A stretch of 33,368 bases of DNA from Methylobacterium pseudosasicola (GTDB lineage: Bacteria > Pseudomonadota > Alphaproteobacteria > Rhizobiales > Beijerinckiaceae), in contig NZ_FOTK01000047.1 of assembly GCF_900114535.1 (NCBI RefSeq), positions 1 to 33,368 of the forward strand, in the 5' to 3' direction. The stretch's first letter is position 1. Each line of letters begins with the position of its first letter. The notes beneath the pieces are model-generated. The model ran no database searches. It was not told where the DNA came from and saw nothing but the letters and a program-made list of their open reading frames with translations. The position numbers and the translations under genes are program-made. Below, piece after piece: positions 1 to 7,634 of this stretch.

Positions 1-274
1 AGAAGTTTCCCCGGGACGCCTCCTGCAAGATCAGCTTGTCCAGTGTTAAGTCGGCAATAGCTTTCCTGAGACGTTGATTCTCCGTCTCAAGATCCTTCAT
101 CCGCTTCACTTGATCCGACTTCAGGCCGCCGTACTCCTTGCGCCAGCGATAGTACGTCACCTCGGTCACGCCGATCGCCCTGATCGACGCGGCAACGCTC
201 TGTCCTTGTGAGACCAGCACGTCGACCTGACGCAGCTTGCTCACGATCTCCTCGGGCTTGGGTCGTTGGGCCAT
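1..274 (-). CDS. IS3-family transposase OrfA, partial (C-terminus beyond window)
   Basis: The reading frame starts at the ATG at 274-272 and is open to the edge of the window (91 codons seen). The N-terminus MAQRPKPEEIVSKLRQ leads into a helix-turn-helix (residues about 8-50, with TEVTYYRWRKEYGG). This is followed by a leucine-zipper-like coiled coil (LKSDQVKRMKDLETENQRLR) and the LDKLILQEASRGNF region. This is the standard OrfA layout of IS3 elements of the IS407 group. OrfA binds the IS ends and is normally fused to the DDE OrfB by a -1 frameshift. A purine-rich AGAGGACGG lies just upstream as a ribosome binding site. The call is firm; the exact IS name is unknown. Confidence 0.85.
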   Translation of the reverse strand, partial: MAQRPKPEEIVSKLRQVDVLVSQGQSVAASIRAIGVTEVTYYRWRKEYGGLKSDQVKRMKDLETENQRLRKAIADLTLDKLILQEASRGNF

Positions 275-321
275 CGGTTCCGTCCTCTGGAGGCTCAAAA
301 GCCATACTTCAGGGCGGACCA
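1..321 (-). mobile_element. IS3-type insertion sequence, 5' end (cut by window edge)
   Basis: This is the upstream end of an insertion sequence that runs off the left edge. It contains the transposase OrfA reading leftwards from 274. The outer end is placed near 321, where the minus strand reads TGGTCCGCCCTGAAGTATGG, a terminal repeat style (TG start) typical of IS3-family elements of the IS407 kind. Immediately outside this point the plus strand continues into the C-terminal part of a serine recombinase gene, so the element appears to have inserted into that gene. The partner inverted repeat, OrfB and the target duplication lie outside the window, so the boundary is inferred. Confidence 0.72.
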
Positions 322-793
322 CTCCCAAGGGGGCCGGTCAAACCTCACCGCTCGTCTCGCAGCGTCTCAGCGCGAGTACGACCGCCTACTGAAGGCCTTC
401 CTTTCGGACGAGGACGCCGAGGCGATGCTGCCGAGGCTACGCGACGAGCGGGCTGTGATCGAGCGCGATCTGGCGCAGGCTGATGTCGCGCCTCGGGTCG
501 TCGTCCTGCATCCCACCCTGGTGGCCGACTACCTCAAGCACGTCGATGCGCTGCAGGAGACGCTTACGGTCTATGGGCGCCAAGATGATGAGCCGACCGA
601 ACGCCTGGTGATGGCATTCCGGGCGCTGATCGAGAGCGTCACGATCTTTCCGGGACCGCCGCATCGCGGGTTCGAGGTCGAAGTGCGCGGCAAGCTGTCC
701 GAGCTGATCGGCGAGCCAGCCTTCCCGGACAGTCGAGTAGTGGGGGACCGGCTGAGCCGGACCTCCGGCACCATTTTCTCCAGCGGGGCGTGA
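322..793 (+). pseudogene. C-terminal remnant of a large serine recombinase, truncated by the IS
   Basis: The open frame (codons in phase with 323) encodes about 155 residues, beginning around LTARLAASQREYDRLLKAFL and ending at TIFSSGA before the TGA at 791-793. Its heptad-rich start, the GFEVEVRGKLSELIG motif and the overall layout match the extreme C-terminal coiled-coil region of large serine recombinases (resolvase/invertase plus recombinase plus zinc ribbon). The catalytic N-terminal half with the active serine is missing. The break coincides with the IS3 end at about 321. An in-frame ATG at 266 lies inside the IS and is probably fortuitous. It is non-functional as a recombinase and suggests an old mobile island to the left of the window. 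Confidence 0.65.
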
Positions 794-959
794 TCGCTCA
801 CGCGGTTGAGCCGTCCCTATCGATCCGTCAGAACGCTGGATCGTCGAATGGCTTGCGGTAGTTTGGCGGCTTCACGCATCGCCTCTCTCGGAACCCGACG
901 CCCCGTCCTCGTGTAGGTCGTTCTGTGCCGTGCACCGGCTCAGCAGACGGGAATACGCC

Positions 960-1529
960 ATGAAAGCCGAGATTCTGGACGTCAGGTACATCCATGAGGG
1001 CTGGAGCCGGTTCGGGATCGCGACAGTGCGTCTCGCCGACGGCGCCGTGGTGGAGCGCGAGATCGAGGATCACGGCAACTCGGTGGGCGTCCTGCCCTAC
1101 GATCCCGAGCGGAAGGTCGCCACGCTGGTGCGGGAGCTGCGGGTGCCGCCCCTGTTCGTCGCCGGAGAGCAGGTCCAGCTCGAAGCGCCGGCCGGCCTGA
1201 TTGATGACGGCAGCCCGGAGGAGAACGGCCGCCGCGAGGTTCTGGAGGAGGTGGGCCTGCGCCTGCGCGACCTCGAATTCGTCGGCGCCACCTATTCCTG
1301 CGCCAGCCTGACCACGGAGAAGCTGCACCTCTACCTCGCACCCTATGGCCGGTCCGACCGCGCCGAGGATGGCGGCGGCGCCGAGGGCGAGCACGAGAAT
1401 ATCCGGATCGTCGAGATGCCGCTGGCCGACCTCGCCTCGATGGCGGATCGGGCCGAACTTACAGACTTGAAGACGCTGACATTGGTTCTCGCCCTGCGTG
1501 CCCGGCATCCGGAGCTTTTCGCGGCGTGA
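960..1529 (+). CDS. NudK-like Nudix hydrolase (putative GDP-mannose or ADP-ribose pyrophosphatase)
   Basis: This 189-residue protein would hydrolyse a nucleoside diphosphate linked to another moiety. The Nudix box is AGLIDDGSPEENGRREVLEE followed by VGL: the REVLEEVGL half is canonical, but the loop between the first glycine and the RE pair is one residue shorter than the GX5EX7REUXEEXGU consensus. As I recall it, E. coli NudK has the same short form (AGLLDNDEPE). The C-terminal GGGAEGEHENIRIVEMPLAD also lines up with NudK, which favours GDP-mannose as substrate by analogy. I chose the ATG at 960 (MKAEILDV); an upstream GTG at 930 in the same frame adds ten poorly conserved residues. The stop overlaps the start of a micro-ORF. 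Confidence 0.8.
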   Translation: MKAEILDVRYIHEGWSRFGIATVRLADGAVVEREIEDHGNSVGVLPYDPERKVATLVRELRVPPLFVAGEQVQLEAPAGLIDDGSPEENGRREVLEEVGLRLRDLEFVGATYSCASLTTEKLHLYLAPYGRSDRAEDGGGAEGEHENIRIVEMPLADLASMADRAELTDLKTLTLVLALRARHPELFAA

Positions 1530-1615
1530 GAATCCGCTATCGCGTCATCGCGCAATGGTTGATCACCGGCGCGGTGTTCTTCGCGGTCGCCTGGATCGCG
1601 TTCCACCTGCGCTGA
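1526..1615 (+). CDS. Putative 29-residue single-pass membrane micro-protein
   Basis: A GTG start at 1526-1528 overlaps the TGA of the Nudix gene (GTGA), which would allow translational coupling. The predicted peptide has a basic N-terminus (MRIRYRVIAQ) and one hydrophobic segment (WLITGAVFFAVAWIAFHLR), which is the classic pattern of a small inner-membrane protein with its N-terminus inside. It ends 25 nt before the dehydratase start. No family is recognised. Support is the coupled start, the clean membrane segment and the placement between two co-oriented genes. Against it: short length and no independent conservation data. Confidence 0.42.
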   Translation: MRIRYRVIAQWLITGAVFFAVAWIAFHLR

Positions 1616-1640
1616 GCTGGCCACCCCGGGGAGCGAAACG

Positions 1641-3359
1641 ATGAGCGATGAGTCCGGCACCGTCGAACCGCACGGCCTCGACCGGGGCCTGACCAATTAC
1701 GGCGATCGGGATTTCGCCCGCTACCTGCGCCGCTCCTTCGCCCGATCCATGGGCATCTCGCGGACGCTCCTCGACAAGCCGGTGGTCGGCATCGCTATGA
1801 CGCCGTCCGGCTTCAACAACTGCCATCGCAGCATGCCTGAGCTGGTGGAGGCGGTCTCCCGCGGCGTGCTCGCCGCCGGAGCTCTGCCGCGACCGTTCCC
1901 GACCGTGTCGCTGGGGGAGGTTTTCCTCAATCCGACCAGCATGATGTACCGCAACCTCATGGCCATGGACACGGAGGAGATGATCCAGGCCCAGCCGATG
2001 GACGCGGTCGTGCTGATCGGCGGCTGCGACAAGACCGTGCCGGCCCAGCTCATGGGTGTGGCCTACGCGGGCCTTCCGGCGATCCAGGTGGTAACCGGCC
2101 CGATGTCCACCGGCCGTCACAAGGGTCAGCGCCTCGGCGCCTGCACCGATTGCAGGGGTTTCTGGGCCAAGTACCGGGCCGGCACCGTGGACGCGGAGGA
2201 GATCGCCGAGGTTGAGGGCCGGCTCTCGGTCACGGCCGGCACCTGCGCGGTGATGGGCACGGCCTCGACCATGGCCTGCATCGCCGAGGCGCTCGGCATG
2301 TCGCTGCCCGGGACCGCCGCGATCCCAGTGGTGCATTCGGACCGGCTGGTCGCCGCCGAGGAGACCGGTCGCGCCGCCGTGCGGCTGATACAGACCAAGA
2401 TCACCCCGGCCCAGGTCATCACCCAGGACTCCGTGGAGAACGCGATCCGGGTCCTGATGGCGGTGTCCGGCTCCACCAACGCCATCGTGCACCTCACGGC
2501 CATCGCCGGGCGGCTCGGCATCCGTATCCCGTCCCAGCGCTTCAACGCGATCTCGGACGAGACCCCGGTGCTGGTCGACCTCAAGCCCGTGGGCGAGGGC
2601 TACATGGAGGATTTCCATGCCGCCGGCGGCATGGGTGCGCTGCTGCGCGAACTGCGCCCGCTCCTGCACCTCGGCACCATGGACGTGGAGGGCCGCACCC
2701 TCGCCGAGCGCCTGGATGAGCCCCCAGGCTGGGTTGACCGCGCGGTGATCCGCGCTTTCGACAATCCGGTCTCGCCGGTCGGTGGGCTGGTGGCGCTGAC
2801 CGGCAACCTCGCCCCCGACGGGGCGATCTTCAAGCGCGCCGCCGCGACGCCGGAGCTGTTCGAATCCGAAGGGCGGGCGGTGGTGTTCACCGGCCTCGAA
2901 GACCTGAGCCGGCGGATCGACGACCCGGATCTCGACGTGGCCCCGGGCGACGTGTTGGTGCTGCAGAATGCCGGGCCTCATGCCGCCGGCATGCCCGAGG
3001 CCGGCTATCTGCCCATTCCCAAAAAGCTCGCCCGGGCGGGGGTGAAGGACATGGTGCGCATCTCCGATGCGCGGATGTCCGGCACGGCCTTCGGATCGAT
3101 CGTGCTGCACATCGCCCCGGAGGCGGCCATCGGCGGCCCGCTGGGCGCCGTGCGCGACGGCGATCGGATCCGCCTGTCGATCCGGGACAAGCGGATCGAC
3201 CTCTTGGTCGACGAGGCCGAGATCGCCCGACGGCTAGCCGACCATGAACCGCCGCCAGCGCCCAAGCGCGGCTACAAGGCACTCTACCGGCGCACCGTCA
3301 CTCAGGCGCCGGAAGGCTGCGACTTCGACTTCCTGATCGGGGACGGCGAGCCCAGCTGA
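1641..3359 (+). CDS. IlvD/Edd-family dehydratase, L-arabonate/pentonate dehydratase type
   Basis: This 572-residue enzyme belongs to the family that dehydrates dihydroxy acids or sugar acids to 2-keto-3-deoxy acids using an Fe-S cluster and Mg2+. Cluster cysteines are visible at C61 (GFNNCH), C129 (GGCDKTVPA) and C202 (GTCAVMGTAST). The SDARMSGTAFG motif near residues 475-485 carries the serine that acts as the base in characterised members. The CTDCRGFWAKY stretch and the length fit the pentonate (arabonate/xylonate) branch better than dihydroxy-acid dehydratase IlvD, so the sugar-acid assignment is an inference from overall similarity. GGGGAG precedes the ATG. It is probably co-transcribed with the thiolase-like gene 68 nt downstream. 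Confidence 0.85.
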   Translation: MSDESGTVEPHGLDRGLTNYGDRDFARYLRRSFARSMGISRTLLDKPVVGIAMTPSGFNNCHRSMPELVEAVSRGVLAAGALPRPFPTVSLGEVFLNPTSMMYRNLMAMDTEEMIQAQPMDAVVLIGGCDKTVPAQLMGVAYAGLPAIQVVTGPMSTGRHKGQRLGACTDCRGFWAKYRAGTVDAEEIAEVEGRLSVTAGTCAVMGTASTMACIAEALGMSLPGTAAIPVVHSDRLVAAEETGRAAVRLIQTKITPAQVITQDSVENAIRVLMAVSGSTNAIVHLTAIAGRLGIRIPSQRFNAISDETPVLVDLKPVGEGYMEDFHAAGGMGALLRELRPLLHLGTMDVEGRTLAERLDEPPGWVDRAVIRAFDNPVSPVGGLVALTGNLAPDGAIFKRAAATPELFESEGRAVVFTGLEDLSRRIDDPDLDVAPGDVLVLQNAGPHAAGMPEAGYLPIPKKLARAGVKDMVRISDARMSGTAFGSIVLHIAPEAAIGGPLGAVRDGDRIRLSIRDKRIDLLVDEAEIARRLADHEPPPAPKRGYKALYRRTVTQAPEGCDFDFLIGDGEPS

Positions 3360-3427
3360 CACCCGCGGCTTGATCCTCGGGCAAGCCGGGCCCATCGTCC
3401 GGTGAAGAATCGGGAGGATTCGAAAAT

Positions 3428-4597
3428 ATGACGCGCGCCTGCATCGTGGGCTGGGCCCACACCCCCTTCGGCAAGCTCGAGGAACCGGATGTCGAGGGCC
3501 TGATCGCACGTGTCTCCGGCGAGGCGCTGGCCCATGCCGGCGTCGAGGACTCCCAGGTCGACGGGATCTATGTCGGCGTGATGAACACCGGCTTCTCGAA
3601 GCAGGGGTTCGAGGGATCGCAGGTTGCCTTGAACAGGCCGGGCCTCGCACACGCGCCGGCGACCCATCTGGAGAATGCCTGCGCCACCGGCTCGGCCGCG
3701 CTCTACGCGGCCCTCGATTTCGTCGATAGCGGCCGCGGCCGGATCGCCCTGGTGGTCGGCGCCGAGAAGATGACGGCGAAATCCGTGGCGGAGACCGGTG
3801 ACATCCTGCTCGGCGCCTCCTACCGGAAGGAGGAGGCCGACATTGAAGGTGGTTTCGCCGGCGTGTTCGGGCGGATCGCGGCGGGCTACTTCCAGCGCTA
3901 CGGCGACCGCAGCGAGGAACTGGCCCGCATCGCAGCGAAGAACCACCGCAACGGCGTCGCGAACCCCTACGCACAGCTGCGCAAGGATCTCGGCTTTGAG
4001 TTCTGCAACAAAGTTTCAGAAAAAAACCCCTACGTCGCGGCGCCGCTCCGGCGCACCGACTGCTCGCTGATCTCGGACGGTGCTGCCGCCCTCGTCGTCG
4101 CGGATGCCGAGACCGCCGAGGGACTGGCGCGAGCGATCGGCTTCCGCGCCCGGGCGCATGTCAACGACATCCTGCCCCTGTCCCGCCGGGACCCGACCGA
4201 ATTCAAGGGCGCACGGCTCGCCTGGGATAAGGCGCGGGCGCAGGCCGGGATCGGCAACGACGACCTCTCCTTCGTGGAGACTCACGATTGCTTCACCATC
4301 GCCGAGCTGATCGAGTACGAGGCGATGGGGCTGGCCGAGCCCGGCCAAGGTTTTCGCGTGGTCCGCGAAGGCCTGACCGAGAAGGGTGGCCGCCTGCCGA
4401 TCAACCCATCCGGCGGGCTGAAGTCCAAGGGCCACCCGGTGGGTGCCACTGGTGTCTCGATGCACGTGATGGCCTGCCTCCAGCTCATGGGCGAGGCCGG
4501 CGAGATGCAGGTCCCCGGCGCCAACTTGGCCGGGATCTTCAACATGGGCGGCGCGGCGGTCGCCAACTACGTGTCGATCCTAGAGCGGCGGCGCTGA
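3428..4597 (+). CDS. Thiolase-like protein (SCP2-type acetyl-CoA acetyltransferase family)
   Basis: This 389-residue thiolase-fold protein has the acyl-binding cysteine at C85 (ENACATGSAA), H287 in HDCFTIAEL, and the GLKSKGHPVGATG motif with H336. The C-terminal position, where classical thiolases have a second catalytic cysteine (CxG), reads FNMGGAAVANY, so that cysteine is absent. This is typical of SCP2/non-specific lipid-transfer thiolase-like proteins. The reaction is probably thiolytic cleavage or Claisen condensation of an acyl-CoA, but the substrate cannot be read from sequence. A GGGAGG ribosome binding site lies 8 nt before the ATG. It follows the dehydratase gene on the same strand and may share its transcript. 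Confidence 0.82.
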   Translation: MTRACIVGWAHTPFGKLEEPDVEGLIARVSGEALAHAGVEDSQVDGIYVGVMNTGFSKQGFEGSQVALNRPGLAHAPATHLENACATGSAALYAALDFVDSGRGRIALVVGAEKMTAKSVAETGDILLGASYRKEEADIEGGFAGVFGRIAAGYFQRYGDRSEELARIAAKNHRNGVANPYAQLRKDLGFEFCNKVSEKNPYVAAPLRRTDCSLISDGAAALVVADAETAEGLARAIGFRARAHVNDILPLSRRDPTEFKGARLAWDKARAQAGIGNDDLSFVETHDCFTIAELIEYEAMGLAEPGQGFRVVREGLTEKGGRLPINPSGGLKSKGHPVGATGVSMHVMACLQLMGEAGEMQVPGANLAGIFNMGGAAVANYVSILERRR

Positions 4598-4695
4598 GCC
4601 AGGGTTCGGGACGCCGTTGGGCACCGACTGCGACGGACCCCCTTTCCCGTGCAAGCCGCGGCTTCACTTACCATCGACCGCATCAAGCGCGGGTC

Positions 4696-4717
4696 CCCTC
4701 TCCCGTGCGGGAGAGGG
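4696..4717. repeat. Palindromic GC-rich element (REP-like), copy 1
   Basis: Arms CCCTCTCCCG (4696-4705) and CGGGAGAGGG (4708-4717) are perfect inverted repeats around a 2-nt centre, followed by ACAGGGTGAGGGG. This wording recurs between genes in many proteobacteria. It sits 99 nt past the thiolase-like stop and may act as a transcript end or mRNA-protecting hairpin. No U-tract follows. Confidence 0.7.
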
Positions 4718-4760
4718 ACAGGGTGAGGGGACAGGTTTGTCCGGATAGCGCCCATCCCTC

Positions 4761-4793
4761 CCCCCCCCCTCTCCCGCATGGGAGAGGGGGGGG
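4761..4793. repeat. Palindromic GC-rich element (REP-like), copy 2
   Basis: Arms with the core CCCTCTCCC (left, ending 4775) and GGGAGAGGG (right, from 4780) extend into long C and G runs, giving about 14 paired bases around GCAT. The core is the same as the copy 44 nt upstream, so the two form a pair of the same repeat family in the spacer between the convergent thiolase-like and sulfhydrylase genes. A bidirectional termination role is possible. Confidence 0.7.
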
Positions 4794-4881
4794 TCGCGAC
4801 CTGCTCAACCTGACGCGTAAATATCCGAGGCCGTGTGGGCTCGGGGACCTGCGTCTTCTTCGGTAGCGAAGAACTGCGCCT

Positions 4882-6174
4882 TTAGCCGAGCTTGTCCAAC
4901 GCCTGCTTCAGGTCGGCGATCAGGTCGGCCTCGTTCTCCAGGCCGATCGACAGCCGCACGGTCTCTGGGCCGACCTGGGCGGCGGCCTTCTCGTGCTCCG
5001 GCAATTGCCGGTGCGTGGTCGAGGACGGGTGGATCGCCAGCGACTTGATCTCGCCGATGTTGACGAGGTGCGAGATCAGCTCCAGCCCGGCGATGAAGTT
5101 GAGCGCAGCCGGCTCGCCACCCTTGAGCGCGACGGTGAAGATCGAGCCGGGACCCTGCGGGGTGTAGCGGCGGGCCAGCTCCTCCCCGGGCTGCCCCGGC
5201 AGGCCGGGATAGCTCACCCAGGCCACGGCCGGATGGTCCTTGAGGAAAGCCGCGACCGCCCGGGCATTGGCGCAGTGCCGCTCCATGCGCAGCGGCAGGG
5301 TCTCGATGCCCATCAGGGTCAGGAACGCGTTCATCGGCGACAAGCCGGGGCCGAGGTCGCGCAGGCCGAAGAACCGGCAAGCCGCCGCGAAAGGCGTCTC
5401 CGGGAAGGCCTTCGTCAGGACGAGGCCGTCGTAGTCCGGCCAGGGCTCGGTGATCAGGTTGTAGCCGCTGGTCCGGCTCCAGTCGAAGGAGCCAGCATCG
5501 CAGATCATGCCGCCGATGGTCTGGCCCGAACCGCTCAGGAACTTCGAGGTCGAGTGCCAGACGATGTCCGCACCGTGCTCGATCGGCCGGATCAGGGCCG
5601 GCGAGGCCAAGGTGTTGTCGACGACGAGGGGCAGGCCGTGGCGACGGGCCACCGCGGCGATCCCGTCGAGGTCCACCACCGAGGCGCACGGGTTCACGAT
5701 CGACTCGCAGAAGATGGCCCGACATTCCGGCGTGATCGCCGCCTCGAAATCCTCAGGCCGCATGCCGGCGGCGAAGCGCGGCTTCAGATCATAGCGGCCG
5801 TCGAGGCGCCGCATCAGACCGAGGGAGCCGCCGAACAGGCGCGGCGAGGCCACGTAGGCGTCGCCGCTCTTCATGAGGGTCATCAGCACGAGCATCATCG
5901 CCGATTGCCCGGAGGACACCGCGACGCCCGCCTTGGCGCCCTCGAGATCGGCGACCCGCCGCTCCAGGGCGGCGACCGTCGGGTTCGAGCCCCGCGAATA
6001 GGAGAAGCCCGACCGGCGGCCGGCGAAGATGTCGGCCGCCTGCTCGGTGGAATCGAACACGAAGCCGTTGGTGAAGTAGATCGGCTGGACCCGCGCGCCT
6101 GTGGCGGGATCGGGCGCGGCGCCGGCATGGATGGCCCGGGTCGCGAAACGGTGCTTGCGGCTCAAATCCGTCAT
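4882..6174 (-). CDS. metZ: O-acetylhomoserine (or O-succinylhomoserine) sulfhydrylase
   Basis: This 430-residue PLP enzyme of the Cys/Met metabolism family makes homocysteine from an activated homoserine and sulfide (methionine synthesis, cytosol). FSYSRGSNPT (57-66) contributes the tyrosine and arginine of the cofactor site. VVDNTLASP holds D186, which contacts the PLP ring nitrogen. HSTSKFLSGSGQTIGG carries the Schiff-base lysine K211. The length and the GSGQTIGG segment favour the O-acetylhomoserine type, but acyl specificity is uncertain, so the symbol is tentative. The start MTDLSRKHRF at 6174 matches the family N-terminus; longer in-frame extensions lie in the spacer and the response regulator gene. 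It is last of three leftward genes. Confidence 0.85.
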   Translation of the reverse strand: MTDLSRKHRFATRAIHAGAAPDPATGARVQPIYFTNGFVFDSTEQAADIFAGRRSGFSYSRGSNPTVAALERRVADLEGAKAGVAVSSGQSAMMLVLMTLMKSGDAYVASPRLFGGSLGLMRRLDGRYDLKPRFAAGMRPEDFEAAITPECRAIFCESIVNPCASVVDLDGIAAVARRHGLPLVVDNTLASPALIRPIEHGADIVWHSTSKFLSGSGQTIGGMICDAGSFDWSRTSGYNLITEPWPDYDGLVLTKAFPETPFAAACRFFGLRDLGPGLSPMNAFLTLMGIETLPLRMERHCANARAVAAFLKDHPAVAWVSYPGLPGQPGEELARRYTPQGPGSIFTVALKGGEPAALNFIAGLELISHLVNIGEIKSLAIHPSSTTHRQLPEHEKAAAQVGPETVRLSIGLENEADLIADLKQALDKLG

Positions 6175-6232
6175 GGCTCTCGGTCGGGTGTTCGGCGCCC
6201 GGATCGTCGACGCGCCCGAGCCGGAAGTGGCT

Positions 6233-6619
6233 TCACGCCGCGCGACGGAGGAAAGCCTGCAGGGTTCGGACAAGGGTCGTCGGCTCGTAGGGCTTCGGGA
6301 TGAACCGCGCGCCGTCCGGCATGTCGTTGGGGCCGGGGGTGCCCATGCCGGAGACCACCAGCACGGGGATCGTCGGCCAGCGATGCGCCACGAGGCGGGC
6401 CAGGGCGAACCCGTCCATCGAGCCCTGCGGCATGTCGACATCCGTCATCAGGACGCCGACATCGTCGCGGTTTTCGAGGACCTTGAGCGCCTTGTCGGCG
6501 TGGCTGGCCTCCAACACGGTGAAGCCGGCATCCGCCAGGGTGTCCGACGCCTCCATGAGCAGGAGGCCGTCATCTTCCACCAGTAGCACCACGGGTTGGT
6601 CGGACGGGCTCTCTGACAT
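6233..6619 (-). CDS. Receiver-only response regulator (CheY/CpdR-like)
   Basis: A 128-residue stand-alone REC domain with no output domain. The acidic pocket is in VEDDG (15-17), the phosphoacceptor is D60 (MTDVDMPQGS), the switch serine is S90 (VVSGMG) and the conserved lysine is K109 (FIPKPYEP). The MPQGSMDGFALA segment is the form seen in many alphaproteobacterial single-domain regulators. It would be phosphorylated by a histidine kinase encoded elsewhere and act by protein contact. No kinase gene adjoins it. It lies 58 nt upstream of the sulfhydrylase gene and 86 nt downstream of the hydrolase gene on the same strand. Confidence 0.88.
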   Translation of the reverse strand: MSESPSDQPVVLLVEDDGLLLMEASDTLADAGFTVLEASHADKALKVLENRDDVGVLMTDVDMPQGSMDGFALARLVAHRWPTIPVLVVSGMGTPGPNDMPDGARFIPKPYEPTTLVRTLQAFLRRAA

Positions 6620-6705
6620 CAGACCTGCAAAGGTTCAGCCGCGACGTTCGAAGCCCGCGCCGTATTCCCCGGGCCTGCCCCCGTCAAGGCGCGAGGCCCG
6701 CCGGC

Positions 6706-7362
6706 TCAGGCGGCCTCCTCGCGCTTGCCGAGGCGCTTGTCGAGATAGGTGTCTACCGTCTGGGTCAGCTCGTCGACCTTACCGTCGAAGAAGTGGTTGG
6801 CCCCCTCGACCATCTGGTGCTCGATGATGACGCCCTTCTGCACCTTCACCTTCTCGATCACCGGCATGACATCCCGGGCCGGCGCGACCCGGTCCTCGGA
6901 GCCGTGCACGAACAGGCCGGAGGAGGGGCAGGGGGCCAGGAAGGTGAAGTCGAAGCGGTTGGCCATCGCGGCGATCGAGATGAAGCCCTCGATCTCCGGG
7001 CGGCGCATGAGCAGCTGCATGCCGATCCACGCGCCGAAAGACACGCCGGCGATCCAGCAGGACTTCGCCTCCGGGTTGACCGACTGCACCCAATCGAGGG
7101 CTGCGGCCGCATCGGACAGCTCGCCCGAGCCGTGATCGAACGCGCCCTGGCTGCGGCCGACCCCGCGAAAATTGAAACGCAGGGCTGCAAAGCCGCGATT
7201 GGCGAAGGTGTAGAAAAGGTTGTACACAATTTGATTGTTCATCGTGCCCCCGAACTGGGGGTGCGGGTGCAGCACGATGGCGATCGGCGCGCCGCGCTTC
7301 TTGGGGGCCTGGTAACGGCCTTCCAGACGTCCGGCCGGGCCGGTGAAGATGACTTCAGGCAT
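6706..7362 (-). CDS. Alpha/beta hydrolase (dienelactone-hydrolase-like, small esterase type)
   Basis: This 218-residue cytosolic hydrolase has LHPHPQFGGTMNN (oxyanion region, 32-44) and LRFNFRGVGRSQGAFD. The nucleophile elbow is GVSFGA, an acid follows in HGSEDRVAP, and the catalytic histidine is in GANHFFDGK. This is the layout of a common proteobacterial family annotated as alpha/beta hydrolase of unknown substrate. The start at 7362 gives MPEVIFTGPAGRLEG, which matches the family N-terminus. It is transcribed away from the suf operon. The Irr-like dyads lie 94-128 nt upstream of its start, so it could in principle share that control. Confidence 0.82.
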   Translation of the reverse strand: MPEVIFTGPAGRLEGRYQAPKKRGAPIAIVLHPHPQFGGTMNNQIVYNLFYTFANRGFAALRFNFRGVGRSQGAFDHGSGELSDAAAALDWVQSVNPEAKSCWIAGVSFGAWIGMQLLMRRPEIEGFISIAAMANRFDFTFLAPCPSSGLFVHGSEDRVAPARDVMPVIEKVKVQKGVIIEHQMVEGANHFFDGKVDELTQTVDTYLDKRLGKREEAA

Positions 7363-7455
7363 CGTTCGACTCTCGTTTCAGCGGTCGCCGGCCGCGCGAT
7401 CATGGGCAGTGAAGAGGCAGCCTTGACTCGCCGCACGCACACCATACAAACGCTC

Positions 7456-7490
7456 TTAGAACAGTTCTAGGCGATTAGAACTGTTCTAAA
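7456..7490. promoter_or_regulatory. Twin Irr/ICE-box-like operator dyads upstream of the suf operon
   Basis: Two near-identical palindromes lie 19 bp centre to centre. TTAGAACAGTTCTAG (7456-7470) has one outer mismatch, and TTAGAACTGTTCTAA (7475-7489) is a perfect dyad. Together they also form a larger perfect inverted repeat of 14-bp arms. The pattern resembles the iron-control element (TTTAGAA...TTCTAAA) bound by the haem-responsive regulator Irr in Hyphomicrobiales, and Irr is known to control suf genes there. The sites lie 145-179 nt upstream of the first suf gene and also face the divergent hydrolase gene. The sequence match is seen; the identity of the regulator is inferred. Confidence 0.7.
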
Positions 7491-7634
7491 GTAGGTGAGC
7501 CGGCAGGCAATGCTAGCTCTCTGCACCAGCCTTGCGGTTGGCGAGACCTCATTTGTCGGCGCGCCTTAGCACGGCGGACCGGTGCGCGGGCAAGGAATTG
7601 TACGCGCCATACTAGGGGACGACACGGAATCAGC

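Noticed and set aside
266..330. ATG at 266 as the true start of a complete 175-residue protein
   Set aside because: The first ~18 codons lie inside the IS end; homology to recombinase C-termini begins only after about 322, so the start is fortuitous.
1563..3110. 515-codon open frame on the minus strand opposite the dehydratase gene
   Set aside because: It is the antisense shadow of a well-conserved IlvD/Edd gene; its translation is His/Gly/Arg-rich with no motif. Such frames are common in GC-rich DNA.
6175..6232. SAM-type riboswitch upstream of the sulfhydrylase gene
   Set aside because: The 58-nt spacer is too short for SAM-I, and I see no SAM-II-like pseudoknot pattern.
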